34,337 nt of DNA from Psychrobacter pasteurii (GCF_900162815.1 NZ_FUGD01000052.1:1-34337); one strand, 5' to 3'; counted from the first letter of the stretch, positions 10,378-19,726 are shown. Translations and numbers: made by a program. Notes: generated by a model not told the origin, from the sequence alone.

Positions 10378-13214
10378 CTGAGGCCATATCTCTTAATCAA
10401 AGCCTGAAAAAGAGCTTTATTGACAAACATTATAATGCTAATAAAAATTATCAGGCTGCTTTACTGACCAATGATAGAAAAGAAGGTAAGAAGTTTTTAT
10501 CTGCCTTATTAAAGGAGTTAAATGGCTGTGATGAGTTTTATATTTCTGTCGCTTTCGTGACAAATAGTGGTGTCGCAACCATTATTAATTGTCTGCAAGA
10601 GCTTGAGAAAAGAAACGTTAAAGGAACACTGCTTGTTTCACAATACTTAAACTTTACCCAGCCTGATGCGTTAAAAAAGTTGTCCAAGTTTAAGAATATT
10701 GTTCTAAAAATTGCGACCAATAACTTCCACTCAAAAGGTTATTTGTTTAAACACGGTCGTACAAACAACGTCATTATTGGCAGTAGTAACCTTACGGCAA
10801 GTGCTCTTTGTTCCAATAAAGAATGGAATCTAAAAGTTTCAACCACTGATGATGGACTGCTGTACGAGCAGGTTATTAGTGAATTTGATAAAGAGCTTGC
10901 GATAGCGAAAGATGTTACGCCTGACTTTATTCAAGAGTATTCACAGATTTGGAATAGAGCAAAGCTACTCAGAGAACAGGTTAAGGTTGCAGCGGAAAAG
11001 GTCATACCTAAGTCAGTCACGCCAAATCAAATGCAACAGGAAGCTTTAAAAAACCTAAGTGATTCACGCAAACAAGGTAAGAGTAAAGCGCTTATTATCT
11101 CTGCAACGGGGACAGGTAAAACTTACTTATCGGCTTTTGATGTACAGCAATATCAGCCCAAGAAGTTCTTATTCATTGTGCATAGAAGAACGATTGCCGA
11201 AGAGGCAATGCGAACTTTTAAAAGCTTATTAGACCCTAAAATATCTATGGGCTTGTTCTCAGGTCAAGACAAAGAGACCGAGTGTGACTATCTGTTTTCG
11301 ACTGTGCAAACCATATCAAAACAAGAGAACTTAGATCTATTTAGTCCTGAGCACTTTGACTACATCGTGATTGATGAAACGCACAGAGCAGGCGCGCAAT
11401 CATACAAGGCGATACTAGACCACTTCAATCCTGGATTCTTACTAGGAATGACAGCGACACCAGAGCGTACAGATGGGGCCAATATCTTTGAGCTATTTAG
11501 TTACAATCTTGCTTATGAGATTAGACTGCATCGTGCGCTAGATGAAGGCATGCTATCGCCGTTTCATTATTATGGAGTAACAGATATTACCGTTAATAAT
11601 GAAGTTATTGATGAGCATTCCGACTTTAACAAACTGACTAGCAATGAGAGAGTGAACCATATCATTGCCAAATCCAAATTTTATGGTACCGACTCTGGAG
11701 AAGTCAGAGGTCTGGTATTTTGCTCGACTAATAAAATTTCAGCCCAACTTGCCGATGAGTTTAACAGGCAGGGCTATCCTTCTATCGCTTTATCAGGTGC
11801 AAGCTCAGAGAGTGATAGGCTAGAGGCGATTCGACGATTAGAAAGTAAAAATAGTGACAAGATTGACTATATTTTTACGGTAGATATTTTTAATGAAGGT
11901 ATCGACATACCGAGCGTGAATCAAATTATCATGCTAAGACCGACTCAGTCCGCCATTATCTTTGTGCAGCAATTAGGCCGAGGTTTGAGAAAGGCAGAGG
12001 GTAAAGATTATTTAACGGTTATCGACTTTATAGGCAACTATTCTAATAACTATTTGGTGCCAATTGCTTTGTATGGTGATCGTTCATTTAACAAAGATAC
12101 CATTCGAAAACTGATTCGTAGTGGCAGTGACTTAATTCCAGGTGCATCGACTGTTAATTTTGACGAGATAGCTCGAGAAAAGATTTTTGAATCTATCAAA
12201 AATGCGAATATGCAAAAGTTGGCGGACTTAAAAAAGGACTACGAGGACCTAAAACATAAGACGGGTACAATCCCAATGATGATGGATTTCATCAAGTACG
12301 GCTCAAGAGACCCGTGGTTATTCGCGTCATATTCAAAGTCTTATTTAAATTTCGTTAATCGAGTTGAAGATGATTATCAAGACACAGTTTCACCAGATTT
12401 AAAGACACTTCTAGAACTGTTTACGCTTAATATCAATAATGGCAAGCGTGTTGAGGAAAGTCTATTACTACGACAATTGACTGAAGAAGATAGACTACAC
12501 AAAGACGATTTTATCAGTGAAATAAAAAGCACGTATGGCTATTTTATTGATGATAAGACCATTGAATCACTGCTAATTAATATTAACTTTAACTTCATCA
12601 AAAAAGACTATGACAATATCAGGCTAGAAGATGATGTCTTTAGTTTAGGTGAAAACTTAAAAACAGCATTAGCAAATAATACGTTTAAGCTATTTTTTGT
12701 TGATTCGATTGAATATTCCATTGCTACTTTTAATGCCATTTTTCCTAAAATGGAGTACGTTAATGGTCTACTTAGATATCACAAATACAGCAGGAAGGAT
12801 GTTTGCCGATTATTGAACTGGGAACAAGATATCAGTAGTACCGTTTACGGCTATAGAACAAGGAATGAGGTCACGCCTTGCTTCGTTACCTACCATAAAG
12901 CAGACGAGTTAGAAGGTGATATTAATTACAACGACCACTTTATCAATCCTTCTGAGTTTGCTTGGGAATCACGCTCAAACAGAAAGCTTAGCAGTGCGGA
13001 GATTAAGAACGTCATCGACTCTAAGCGAATACTTTTGTTTGTCAAAAAAGAAGATGGTGAAGGCACAGACTTTTATTATTTAGGTGACGTTGCTATCGAG
13101 CCTGATTCGATTGAGCAAGGGGAGACTGACAAAGGACAGCCAGTCGTCCATTTCAGATTCCTGCTCGATAAGCCAGTAGAAGACTCGCTTTATGATTACT
13201 TGATTCAGGAATAA
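10374..13214 (+). CDS. PLD-nuclease / SF2 helicase / DUF3427 fusion protein
   Basis: The 946-residue protein has three parts. Residues about 30-190 are a phospholipase-D-type nuclease domain with one catalytic motif, His119-x-Lys121 (FHSKGYLF) and IIGSSNLTASAL (Asn139), as in helicase-linked PLD nucleases that dimerise. Residues about 215-560 are a superfamily-2 helicase: Walker A SATGTGKT (Lys249), motif II DETH (334-337), motif III MTATPERTDG, motif V FNEGIDIPSV, motif VI QQLGRGLRK. Residues about 600-946 fit DUF3427, including YSRKDVCRLLNW. All catalytic motifs look intact. It overlaps the Nudix gene by 4 bases. Such proteins are usually annotated as type III-restriction-like helicases; a DNA- or RNA-targeting defence role is inferred, not shown. 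Confidence 0.88.
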   Translation: MTEAISLNQSLKKSFIDKHYNANKNYQAALLTNDRKEGKKFLSALLKELNGCDEFYISVAFVTNSGVATIINCLQELEKRNVKGTLLVSQYLNFTQPDALKKLSKFKNIVLKIATNNFHSKGYLFKHGRTNNVIIGSSNLTASALCSNKEWNLKVSTTDDGLLYEQVISEFDKELAIAKDVTPDFIQEYSQIWNRAKLLREQVKVAAEKVIPKSVTPNQMQQEALKNLSDSRKQGKSKALIISATGTGKTYLSAFDVQQYQPKKFLFIVHRRTIAEEAMRTFKSLLDPKISMGLFSGQDKETECDYLFSTVQTISKQENLDLFSPEHFDYIVIDETHRAGAQSYKAILDHFNPGFLLGMTATPERTDGANIFELFSYNLAYEIRLHRALDEGMLSPFHYYGVTDITVNNEVIDEHSDFNKLTSNERVNHIIAKSKFYGTDSGEVRGLVFCSTNKISAQLADEFNRQGYPSIALSGASSESDRLEAIRRLESKNSDKIDYIFTVDIFNEGIDIPSVNQIIMLRPTQSAIIFVQQLGRGLRKAEGKDYLTVIDFIGNYSNNYLVPIALYGDRSFNKDTIRKLIRSGSDLIPGASTVNFDEIAREKIFESIKNANMQKLADLKKDYEDLKHKTGTIPMMMDFIKYGSRDPWLFASYSKSYLNFVNRVEDDYQDTVSPDLKTLLELFTLNINNGKRVEESLLLRQLTEEDRLHKDDFISEIKSTYGYFIDDKTIESLLININFNFIKKDYDNIRLEDDVFSLGENLKTALANNTFKLFFVDSIEYSIATFNAIFPKMEYVNGLLRYHKYSRKDVCRLLNWEQDISSTVYGYRTRNEVTPCFVTYHKADELEGDINYNDHFINPSEFAWESRSNRKLSSAEIKNVIDSKRILLFVKKEDGEGTDFYYLGDVAIEPDSIEQGETDKGQPVVHFRFLLDKPVEDSLYDYLIQE

Positions 13215-13235
13215 ATTCTTTATTAGTTAAGTTAA

Positions 13236-13266
13236 TAAACAAGCCCCTATCAAAGGGGCTTGTTTA
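13236..13266. terminator. Hairpin between helicase gene and hupE/ureJ
   Basis: A perfect 12-bp stem (13236-13247 / 13255-13266, TAAACAAGCCCC and complement) lies 21 bases after the helicase stop, between converging genes. It is symmetric enough to serve both strands. The T-run is short and interrupted. Confidence 0.75.
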
Positions 13267-13328
13267 ACTCTAGCTAAACCATAATTAGTAATCGATTAAC
13301 CGTTATAGATGATATCAAAGTGGGCTGA

Positions 13329-13919
13329 TTAGCCTGCCGCCATCACACCACCGATGATAGCAACCACGCCACCTAACGCACGAGTGATACGGTTGTCTGA
13401 TTTTTGCATAGCAGCACCTAATGCACGGCCACCGTAAGTAATGGCTAGAGTCGCTGCCACAAAGCCAATCATGTAAGTGGCGATGTTAGCGCCTGCGGCC
13501 ATTTCTGTGCCATGGGCATAACCGTGAGCAACCATGAATAGCGCCACTAATGTACCGCCAATCGCTGTTGGTAGTTTGGCCAAAGTCGCGATTAATACAC
13601 CAGCTAGAAGTACTGACATTGCGATACCAGTTTCGATACCCGCTAGGCTCACACCTGCCCATGCGATTGCCGCACCTAAAATCATACCGCCAGCGACGAA
13701 TAGAGGGGTGCCACGCTTCATAGTGTTGTTTTGACGCATACTCCAAAAACCGATGGCAGCCATGGCTAATAAGTGATCAAGTCCCATAAATGGGTGCATC
13801 AAACCGCTCAAAAATGCGTTGTGAGTATGTAGAACCTCGCCATGGCCTGGATGCGCCAAAGCAAAAGTAGCGGTTAGCATAAGACCTGCAGTTAGCATGA
13901 ATTTAGACAAGTTTTTCAT
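13329..13919 (-). CDS. ureJ: HupE/UreJ-family nickel permease
   Basis: The 196-residue integral membrane protein has a cleavable N terminus (cut probably after FALA at about residue 22), leaving a mature end HPGHGE, then HPFMGLDHLLAMAAIG. Both His motifs are signatures of the HupE/UreJ family of secondary nickel transporters. About six hydrophobic helices follow. Its place as the last gene of the urease cluster, 124 bases after ureG, says it supplies Ni2+ for urease. The name hupE would be equally valid. Confidence 0.9.
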   Translation of the reverse strand: MKNLSKFMLTAGLMLTATFALAHPGHGEVLHTHNAFLSGLMHPFMGLDHLLAMAAIGFWSMRQNNTMKRGTPLFVAGGMILGAAIAWAGVSLAGIETGIAMSVLLAGVLIATLAKLPTAIGGTLVALFMVAHGYAHGTEMAAGANIATYMIGFVAATLAITYGGRALGAAMQKSDNRITRALGGVVAIIGGVMAAG

Positions 13920-14043
13920 GATTTTATTCCTCTAGTTATTTGATTGTTCTTGGTTAAAACGTCTGGTTATAAACGATTAAGGGTATTGTTTTTTTAGTAT
14001 TTCATAATGGCCATTAAAACCATTAAATGATGATTAAAGCGTC

Positions 14044-14682
14044 TTAGGCATCTGCTTTTTGTTTGCCAGGACGACGCTCAGGCAGCATGCCTTTGTCTAG
14101 GATAAAGCTGATGATTTCTTCTACGCCGACACCGTCATATAAGTTAGTGAAGATGAATGGGCGCTCGCCACGCATTTTTCTCGAGTCACGTTCCATGATG
14201 TCTAGTGACGCATGAACATATTCAGCGATATCAATCTTGTTGATGATTAATAGGTCAGATTTGGTGATACCAGGGCCGCCTTTACGAGGGATTTTATCGC
14301 CCGCAGACACGTCAATCACATACAGCGTTAAGTCTGATAACTCAGGGCTAAATGTAGCGGCTAGATTGTCGCCACCAGACTCTACTAAAACCAACTCTAG
14401 ATCTGGGTGACGCTGTTGTAGCTCATCAATGGCCGCTAAGTTCATAGACGCGTCTTCACGGATAGCGGTGTGTGGACAGCCGCCAGTTTCAACACCAAGG
14501 ATGCGGTCTGCCGGCAGGGCATCATGCTTTAATAAGAAGTCAGCATCTTCGCGGGTATAGATGTCGTTGGTCACTACGGCAATGTTGTAATGGTCTTTTA
14601 GCGCACTACATAATTGGCGTAAAAGGGCTGTTTTGCCAGATCCAACTGGGCCACCAACGCCAACTCGTAAACAATGTTTCAT
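14044..14682 (-). CDS. ureG: Urease accessory GTPase UreG
   Basis: UreG is the GTPase that, with UreD and UreF, delivers nickel to apo-urease. The 212-residue product has the P-loop GPVGSGKT (11-18), the metal-binding Cys69-Pro70-His71 in [23 protein letters not shown], and NKIDIAEYV for guanine recognition. All essential motifs are intact and the length is standard. It is read after ureF with a gap of 97 bases and before hupE/ureJ. Confidence 0.97.
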   Translation of the reverse strand: MKHCLRVGVGGPVGSGKTALLRQLCSALKDHYNIAVVTNDIYTREDADFLLKHDALPADRILGVETGGCPHTAIREDASMNLAAIDELQQRHPDLELVLVESGGDNLAATFSPELSDLTLYVIDVSAGDKIPRKGGPGITKSDLLIINKIDIAEYVHASLDIMERDSRKMRGERPFIFTNLYDGVGVEEIISFILDKGMLPERRPGKQKADA

Positions 14683-14779
14683 AACTTATTCTTCCTTATG
14701 ATGGATACACCGATGTGTAAAATTAAAATCAAACTGCCAAAGCCAAATGATGGGATAAATAATTGGCTTTTAATAAAGA

Positions 14780-15487
14780 TTAGCTTCTAAACAGTCGTGA
14801 GTATTGCGTTTCGTGCTGTGCACTGCCCAGCGCCAAGCCTGGCATAATAGGGCCAAGCTCTTCATCGGATAGGCTAAGTGCGGTATCAACAGCAGAAACC
14901 AATTTGGGTCGTAATTGTTCATTCAAACGCTGAGCGGCAGTATGTCCAAGCGGCATGGCTTTACAAGCAGCGGCCAGTTGGTTTTCAAGCCAAGCCCAAG
15001 CAAAGCCAAGTAACGTTTGGCGTACTGGAACATGGCGAGTGTGCGCTGTCCACGCAAACATGGTGACATAACCAGGTTCTGCTGGCATGAGCGCATCGCC
15101 ATTTTCAGCTTTGGGCTCAAGGTCTAAACTGGCCAGCAGCCGAGTTAACGCAAGGCCAAGTCGAATATCTTCATCGCTGAGCTCAGCCGTTTCGCGGTTG
15201 GCATGAATCCAGTTATTCCAATAGGCCAAACCATCACTATCATGGTTTTGCCAACAGCGTTGTAGTCGAGCCAACACCGGTAGTTCGCAGCGGGTCAAGC
15301 CGTCATTGAGCACGCCCTCCAACCATTCGTACAGCTCTTGCTCATTAGTTACCCAGCCCAGCTCAAACGAGCTTTCTAACCCTTGTGACCAAGCAAAAGC
15401 ACCGATAGGCAGGGCAGGGCTGATTAACTGAATCAGCCCCAATAAAGCCAAGTCACTAATAGCACTGGTGGGCTCTTTAGTGTGCAT
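14780..15487 (-). CDS. ureF: Urease accessory protein UreF
   Basis: UreF bridges UreD and UreG in the urease activation complex. The 235-residue protein shows the family segments LGLIQLISPALPIGAFAWSQG near the N terminus (in two adjoining parts), GWVTNEQELYEWL and, late, PLGHTAAQRL. The start is the ATG at 15487, overlapping the ureE end by 11 bases, with AGGAAGG upstream. The frame is open a further 59 codons, but that extension is only the out-of-frame reading of the His-rich ureE tail. Translational coupling to ureE is likely. Confidence 0.95.
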   Translation of the reverse strand: MHTKEPTSAISDLALLGLIQLISPALPIGAFAWSQGLESSFELGWVTNEQELYEWLEGVLNDGLTRCELPVLARLQRCWQNHDSDGLAYWNNWIHANRETAELSDEDIRLGLALTRLLASLDLEPKAENGDALMPAEPGYVTMFAWTAHTRHVPVRQTLLGFAWAWLENQLAAACKAMPLGHTAAQRLNEQLRPKLVSAVDTALSLSDEELGPIMPGLALGSAQHETQYSRLFRS

Positions 15488-16076
15488 GGTGATGCCCACC
15501 TTCCTGTTCGTGTGTGTGGTCATGTGCGTGGCCGTGATTATGATCGTGATCGTGTGTATGGTGACCGTGTCCATGATCATGGCTATGACCATGTGAATGG
15601 CTGTGCGCATGTTCGCGGCCAGCATGGGCATAGGCCCCTGATTCTGGGTCAAATGGGGCGTCATGATGAGTCAGCTCTGCACCCAATAGTTCAGCCAATT
15701 CTTCTAACACATGGTCGGGCGGAAAGCGTACCCAGTGACGGCCGTCTTCATCAAAGCCAATGGCCAAAGACACGTGGCGGTTACCCAAGTGATAGCAAAG
15801 GCGGGCTAGTGGCAGGCCATTTTCGATATAAGCGGTGGCCACCGGCTCATCAGCAGCAAGCACCTTAATAATCTCACCGGTTGTGGCTTTTAATAAATCA
15901 CCACTGCGCAACACTGGGCCACGGTCTAAAAACAACCCAACCTCGTGTCCTTGGTCTGTTTCAGCTTTTAGACGGCCACGAATACGCAGCTCATAAGGCA
16001 GGGTGAGGGTGTCAAATATTTCGACATTGGCACTATCATGCGCAGTGTTGTCGAGTCTTTCAGTAAATTGAATCAT
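15477..16076 (-). CDS. ureE: Urease nickel chaperone UreE with long His-rich tail
   Basis: UreE carries Ni2+ to the urease activation complex. Of 199 residues, the first 140 or so form the usual peptide-binding and metal-binding domains (RGRLKAETDQGHEVGLFLDRG in two adjoining parts, CYHLGNRHVSL with His101, the key nickel ligand region, and DHVLEEL). Residues 151-199 are a tail with 23 His among 49 positions, alternating with Gly, Asp, Ser and Ala. Such tails bind several nickel ions and may store them. It lies 20 bases after ureC and overlaps ureF. Confidence 0.96.
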   Translation of the reverse strand: MIQFTERLDNTAHDSANVEIFDTLTLPYELRIRGRLKAETDQGHEVGLFLDRGPVLRSGDLLKATTGEIIKVLAADEPVATAYIENGLPLARLCYHLGNRHVSLAIGFDEDGRHWVRFPPDHVLEELAELLGAELTHHDAPFDPESGAYAHAGREHAHSHSHGHSHDHGHGHHTHDHDHNHGHAHDHTHEQEGGHHHAH

Positions 16077-16096
16077 GTTGTGTTCCTTTAAGTGAT

Positions 16097-17800
16097 TTAA
16101 AACAAGTGATAGCGCTGAGCCAGAGGCACTTCGGCTAAAGGCTCACAAGTTAATAACTCACCATCTGAGCGCACTTCATAAGTTTCTGGATCTACCGTCA
16201 AATTCGGGCAGACATCGTTTAATTTCATGTCTTTTTTACGCATTTGACGCACGTTTTTACAGGCGACCAAACGGCTTTTTAGACCCAGTTTCTCTTCAAG
16301 ACCGGTATTCATCGCAGCTTGGCTAACGAAAGTGACACGGGTTGCAGATACTGCACGGCCTAGGGCACCAAACATACGGCGATAATGGACAGGCTGCGGC
16401 GTGGAGATAGCAGCGTTTGGATCACCCATGGCTGCGCCGGCAATCATGCCACCTTTTAAGATGATAGAGGGCTTAACGCCAAAGAATTTTGGACGCCATA
16501 ACACAAGGTCAGCCAGCTTGCCAATCTCAATCGAGCCCACTTCATGTGACACACCATGGGTGATGGCTGGGTTGATGGTGTATTTGGCGATGTAGCGTTT
16601 GACACGGAAGTTATCGGTGCCACGCTCTTGGTCTTCTGGCAATAAGCCGCGCTGAATGCGCATCTTATGCGCGGTTTGCCACGTACGACACACCACTTCA
16701 CCAATACGGCCCATGGCTTGCGAGTCCGAGGAAATCATCGAAATGGCGCCCATGTCATGCAAGATATCTTCGGCAGCAATGGTTTCACGGCGAATACGCG
16801 AGTCAGCAAAGGCCACGTCTTCTGGAATGTTAGGATCTAAATGGTGGCACTCCATCAGCATGTCTAAATGCTCATCAACCGTATTGATAGTGTAAGGACG
16901 TGTCGGGTTGGTAGATGAGGGCAATACATTTGGCTCGCCACAGGCCACGATGATATCAGGGGCGTGTCCACCACCCGCGCCTTCAGTGTGGTACGAGTGG
17001 ATACAGCGGTCTTTAAAGGCGTCCAAAGTGTCTTTAACAAAGCCCGATTCATTCAAGCTGTCCGCGTGTAGTGCGACCTGAATGTCATAGCGGTCTGCCA
17101 CATCAAGCGCGTTACTGATGGTGGCTGGTGTTGCTGCCCAGTCTTCGTGAACTTTTAAGCTCATCACGCCGGCTTTGACTTGTTCTTCAAGCGCCTCTGG
17201 CGTACTGGCACTACCTTTACCCAAGAAGCCGATATTGATGGGTAGGTCGTCGACGGCTTGCATCATTTTGCCAATGTGCCAAGGGCCAGGGGTGTTGGTC
17301 GTTGCAACAGAACCTGTTGCAGGACCAGTACCGCCACCAATCATAGTGGTCAGACCACTCATTAACGCCTCATCAACTTGCTGCGGGCAGATGTAGTGCA
17401 CGTGAGTATCAACGGCGCCCGCAGTTAGAATTTGGTTTTCACCAGCAATAATTTCAGTGCCTGCACCAATAATGATATCGACATCTGGCTGTGTGTCTGG
17501 GTTACCCGCTTTACCGATGGCAGCGATACGCCCGTCTTTTAGGCCCACATCTGCTTTTACAATGCCCCACCAGTCGATAATAATAGCATTAGTGATGACG
17601 GTATCCATCACTTGGTCTGAACACAGCTGACTTTGCCCCATACCATCACGAATGACTTTACCGCCACCGAATACCACCTCTTCACCATAATGGGTGTGGT
17701 CTTTTTCAATCTCTACCCAAAGCTCGGTGTCTCCTAAACGGATACGGTCACCGGTGGTTGGGCCATACATGTTGGCATAGGCGTCGCGAGATATTTTCAT
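16097..17800 (-). CDS. ureC: Urease subunit alpha (catalytic)
   Basis: This catalytic subunit of urease (urea to ammonia and carbamate) holds the two-nickel centre. All ligands are seen in the 567 residues: His133 and His135 ([10 protein letters not shown]), the carbamylated Lys216 ([10 protein letters not shown]), His245 ([11 protein letters not shown]), His271 ([12 protein letters not shown]), Asp359 ([14 protein letters not shown]), and the flap with His319/320 ([20 protein letters not shown]). Numbering is one less than in the Klebsiella enzyme. Length is standard. Its ATG overlaps the ureB stop by 4 bases, so alpha and beta subunits are made in step. It is markedly GC-richer than the operon on its left. 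Confidence 0.98.
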   Translation of the reverse strand: MKISRDAYANMYGPTTGDRIRLGDTELWVEIEKDHTHYGEEVVFGGGKVIRDGMGQSQLCSDQVMDTVITNAIIIDWWGIVKADVGLKDGRIAAIGKAGNPDTQPDVDIIIGAGTEIIAGENQILTAGAVDTHVHYICPQQVDEALMSGLTTMIGGGTGPATGSVATTNTPGPWHIGKMMQAVDDLPINIGFLGKGSASTPEALEEQVKAGVMSLKVHEDWAATPATISNALDVADRYDIQVALHADSLNESGFVKDTLDAFKDRCIHSYHTEGAGGGHAPDIIVACGEPNVLPSSTNPTRPYTINTVDEHLDMLMECHHLDPNIPEDVAFADSRIRRETIAAEDILHDMGAISMISSDSQAMGRIGEVVCRTWQTAHKMRIQRGLLPEDQERGTDNFRVKRYIAKYTINPAITHGVSHEVGSIEIGKLADLVLWRPKFFGVKPSIILKGGMIAGAAMGDPNAAISTPQPVHYRRMFGALGRAVSATRVTFVSQAAMNTGLEEKLGLKSRLVACKNVRQMRKKDMKLNDVCPNLTVDPETYEVRSDGELLTCEPLAEVPLAQRYHLF

Positions 17801-18132
17801 CGTGTTTCTCCTGAATCTGATTTGGCATCTAAATCACCCATAACCTCACCTCTAAAGCCAAAGATACGGCGCAGTCCAGTATAAGGCAGTAGGGAAACCT
17901 CACGTTTTTGGCCCGGCTCAAAGCGAATGGCAGTGCCAGCTGGAATAGCTAGGCGGTGGCCGTAAGCCTTTTCACGATCAAAGCTCAGCGCGCTATTGGT
18001 TTCTGCAAAGTGATAGTGAGAACCCACTTGAATTGGTCGGTCTCCCGTGTTTGCCACTTCAATGACGAAGCTGTCGCGATCGGCACACAGCTCAATGTCT
18101 TCTTTTCTTAATTGATATTCACCAGGAATCAT
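17797..18132 (-). CDS. ureB: Urease subunit beta
   Basis: The 111-residue beta subunit starts [19 protein letters not shown] and contains [20 protein letters not shown] and [23 protein letters not shown] (in adjoining parts), the usual UreB core. It packs on UreC and supports the active-site flap. It is a separate gene, not fused to gamma, as in Klebsiella. Spacing is 27 bases from ureA and a 4-base overlap into ureC. Confidence 0.97.
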   Translation of the reverse strand: MIPGEYQLRKEDIELCADRDSFVIEVANTGDRPIQVGSHYHFAETNSALSFDREKAYGHRLAIPAGTAIRFEPGQKREVSLLPYTGLRRIFGFRGEVMGDLDAKSDSGETR

Positions 18133-18159
18133 GGTGCTCTCCTTAAGCGTTAGCTCGTG

Positions 18160-18462
18160 TTAGATAATCGGGGTATGAACGGTCACCAATTTGGTGCCGT
18201 CGGGGAAGGTGGCTTCGACCTGAATGCTTTCAATCATTTCAGGGACCCCTTCCATCACATCATCACGAGTTAGGATTTCGCGTCCTGCGCTCATCATTTC
18301 AGCGACAGTACGACCCTCGCGCGCGCCTTCCATGATGGCGCAGCTAATCAGCGCAATGGCCTCTGGGTAATTTAGCTTAAGCCCTTTTGCTTTGCGGCGT
18401 TCGGCCAACAAGCCGGCGGTGAATAACATTAATTTATCTTTGTCTCTTGGGGTAAGTTCCAT
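18160..18462 (-). CDS. ureA: Urease subunit gamma
   Basis: This is the complete 100-residue gamma subunit: [61 protein letters not shown] and [15 protein letters not shown]. The ATG is preceded by GGAG at a good distance. It assembles with UreB and UreC into the (abc)3 enzyme. The gap of 165 bases to ureD includes a small hairpin, so some independent regulation of the structural genes is possible. Confidence 0.97.
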   Translation of the reverse strand: MELTPRDKDKLMLFTAGLLAERRKAKGLKLNYPEAIALISCAIMEGAREGRTVAEMMSAGREILTRDDVMEGVPEMIESIQVEATFPDGTKLVTVHTPII

Positions 18463-18498
18463 GATGTGCTCCGTTTTTATTGCTATTGTTCTTTAGGT

Positions 18499-18520
18499 CT
18501 TATGCCGAGCAGGGCATAAG
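18499..18520 (-). promoter_or_regulatory. Hairpin in the ureD-ureA gap
   Basis: CTTATGCC (18499-18506) pairs with GGCATAAG (18513-18520), an 8-bp stem with a 6-base loop, 37 bases upstream of the ureA start. There is no U-run after it on the minus strand, so it may stabilise or process the mRNA between ureD and ureABC rather than terminate it. AT-rich imperfect repeats of TTTTTAATACAT lie beside it (about 18550-18590). Confidence 0.4.
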
Positions 18521-18627
18521 CAAAGGGAGAATGTGGTTTTATTAGACCGTTTTTTAATACATATTTTTTAATACAGGGTTTTAATACATCGTCTTTATAA
18601 GTTAGCAGTCGAGATATTGGGTTAACA

Positions 18628-19536
18628 CTAGGTCAGCCAAATACGAGGTGTCACTGACTCAACACCAATTAATCTTGGACGCAAAATGTCACGCGCCTGT
18701 TGGAATAACGCCCATGCCTCATTACGCTCCATGCCCAAATAGCGCAGTAATAACACACCGCGGCGATGGGTTACTGCCCAGTTGTGGCTGGCAGGAATTT
18801 TGTCGCGTAGTTCGGTAATGGCATCGGTTGGATTCTCAAGTCCCACCGCCCATAGGGTAGCGTGAACGGTTGAGCCGCCTTGCCCCCATTTGCCTAAGAA
18901 ACGTGGATGTTCAGGGTCGATGGATTGACGTTCTAGCCAAAGTGGTAATCCATTTCGGGTGAGTTTAAACTGCTGCTCAATGATGCCGCTGACATAAGGT
19001 AAGTCGCTGGCAGGACGGCCTAAACCAATGATTTCCCAGCCCAAGCACTTTGCGGTTTCGGCCAAATCAATTTCAACCGTTTGTACACCACGTGAGCCAT
19101 CGAAAGCCAAGGTTTCTTGCGGAAGCCATTCAAGCGTAGCGCCATCTTCAACTTTCAGATGCGTGTGCTGCGCCCAAGCCACGCTATTACTGTCGGCGCG
19201 GTATAGCTTGTTTGCCGCTGGCGTGGTGAGTAGCGCATGGGCATTTTCAGAAACCGTCACGTCAATGGTTAGCGAGTCACCACTGGCAATGCCGCCTGGG
19301 GGATGTAGTAGGTAAACGTGGCAACAGCCATCGCGTCCTTCAGGGTAAAAGGCGCGCTGTACGCGAAGTGGGCCATAATGGCGAGCCACATTCATGCGGG
19401 TGATGCTGGTATTCGCTTCAGGATAGGCGGCAAACCCTAAAGTTAAAGAGGCTGGCCAATGGCGACTGGCATCAAAACGATGCCCATAGTCGACAACCTC
19501 CCCTGTAGATGGGGGAGCGAACGATAAACGAGTCAT
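18628..19536 (-). CDS. ureD: Urease accessory protein UreD
   Basis: UreD (UreH in some species) binds apo-urease and forms the UreDFG complex that guides nickel. Family signatures are GPLRVQRAFYPEG, HVYLLHPPGGIASGD, TTPAANKLYRAD and LEWLPQETLAFDG. The chosen start, ATG 19536, gives 302 residues. ATG 19569 (or TTG 19572) would extend by 11-12 residues, MCCAHTKGLYG, which are not family-like. It is the first gene of the cluster, with a long leader of unusual structure upstream. Confidence 0.94.
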   Translation of the reverse strand: MTRLSFAPPSTGEVVDYGHRFDASRHWPASLTLGFAAYPEANTSITRMNVARHYGPLRVQRAFYPEGRDGCCHVYLLHPPGGIASGDSLTIDVTVSENAHALLTTPAANKLYRADSNSVAWAQHTHLKVEDGATLEWLPQETLAFDGSRGVQTVEIDLAETAKCLGWEIIGLGRPASDLPYVSGIIEQQFKLTRNGLPLWLERQSIDPEHPRFLGKWGQGGSTVHATLWAVGLENPTDAITELRDKIPASHNWAVTHRRGVLLLRYLGMERNEAWALFQQARDILRPRLIGVESVTPRIWLT

Positions 19537-19644
19537 GCCGTAAAGACCTTTGGTATGAGCACAGCACATCAAAACGCTGTGCCAGTTTATGTATATAGAA
19601 TAATAGTAATAAGCTGTTAGTTAATACTGATCGTTACTTATAAG

Positions 19645-19726
19645 CTGAGCATAAGGCGCTCAGTAGATAACGGGAAGTTATCGAAGTAGAGAGGTGTCCC
19701 TCTTTATTTGATTGTCATATCTACTA
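19645..19726 (-). promoter_or_regulatory. Candidate structured 5' leader of the urease cluster
   Basis: Three small hairpins lie in series about 110-190 bases before ureD: CTGAGC/GCTCAG (19645-19650/19658-19663), GATAAC/GTTATC (19666-19671/19677-19682) and AGAGG/CCTCT near 19688-19702. In the minus-strand RNA, AGUAGA (from 19720-19725) can pair with either of two later UCUACU copies (from 19685-19690 or 19662-19667), which would disrupt the hairpins. This is an alternative-pairing layout like that of leader switches. No known riboswitch consensus is recognised. Confidence 0.35.

Noticed and set aside
10374-13214. Assignment to the Mokosh defence system (helicase + PLD)
   Set aside because: Mokosh uses a different helicase family, and this protein has an N-terminal PLD, SF2 helicase and DUF3427 with a Nudix partner. 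The resemblance is only at the level of domain types.
15488-15664. N-terminal extension of UreF rich in Met, Ile, Thr and His
   Set aside because: It is an out-of-frame reading of the His-rich ureE tail. The ATG at 15487 with AGGAAGG upstream gives a normal UreF.
15482-15868. Plus-strand ORF over ureE/ureF
   Set aside because: Open only because of the repetitive His codons on the other strand; no family features.
19645-19726. NiCo or other known riboswitch before ureD
   Set aside because: The hairpins do not show the conserved loops I know for nickel/cobalt riboswitches. Only a generic structured leader is claimed.
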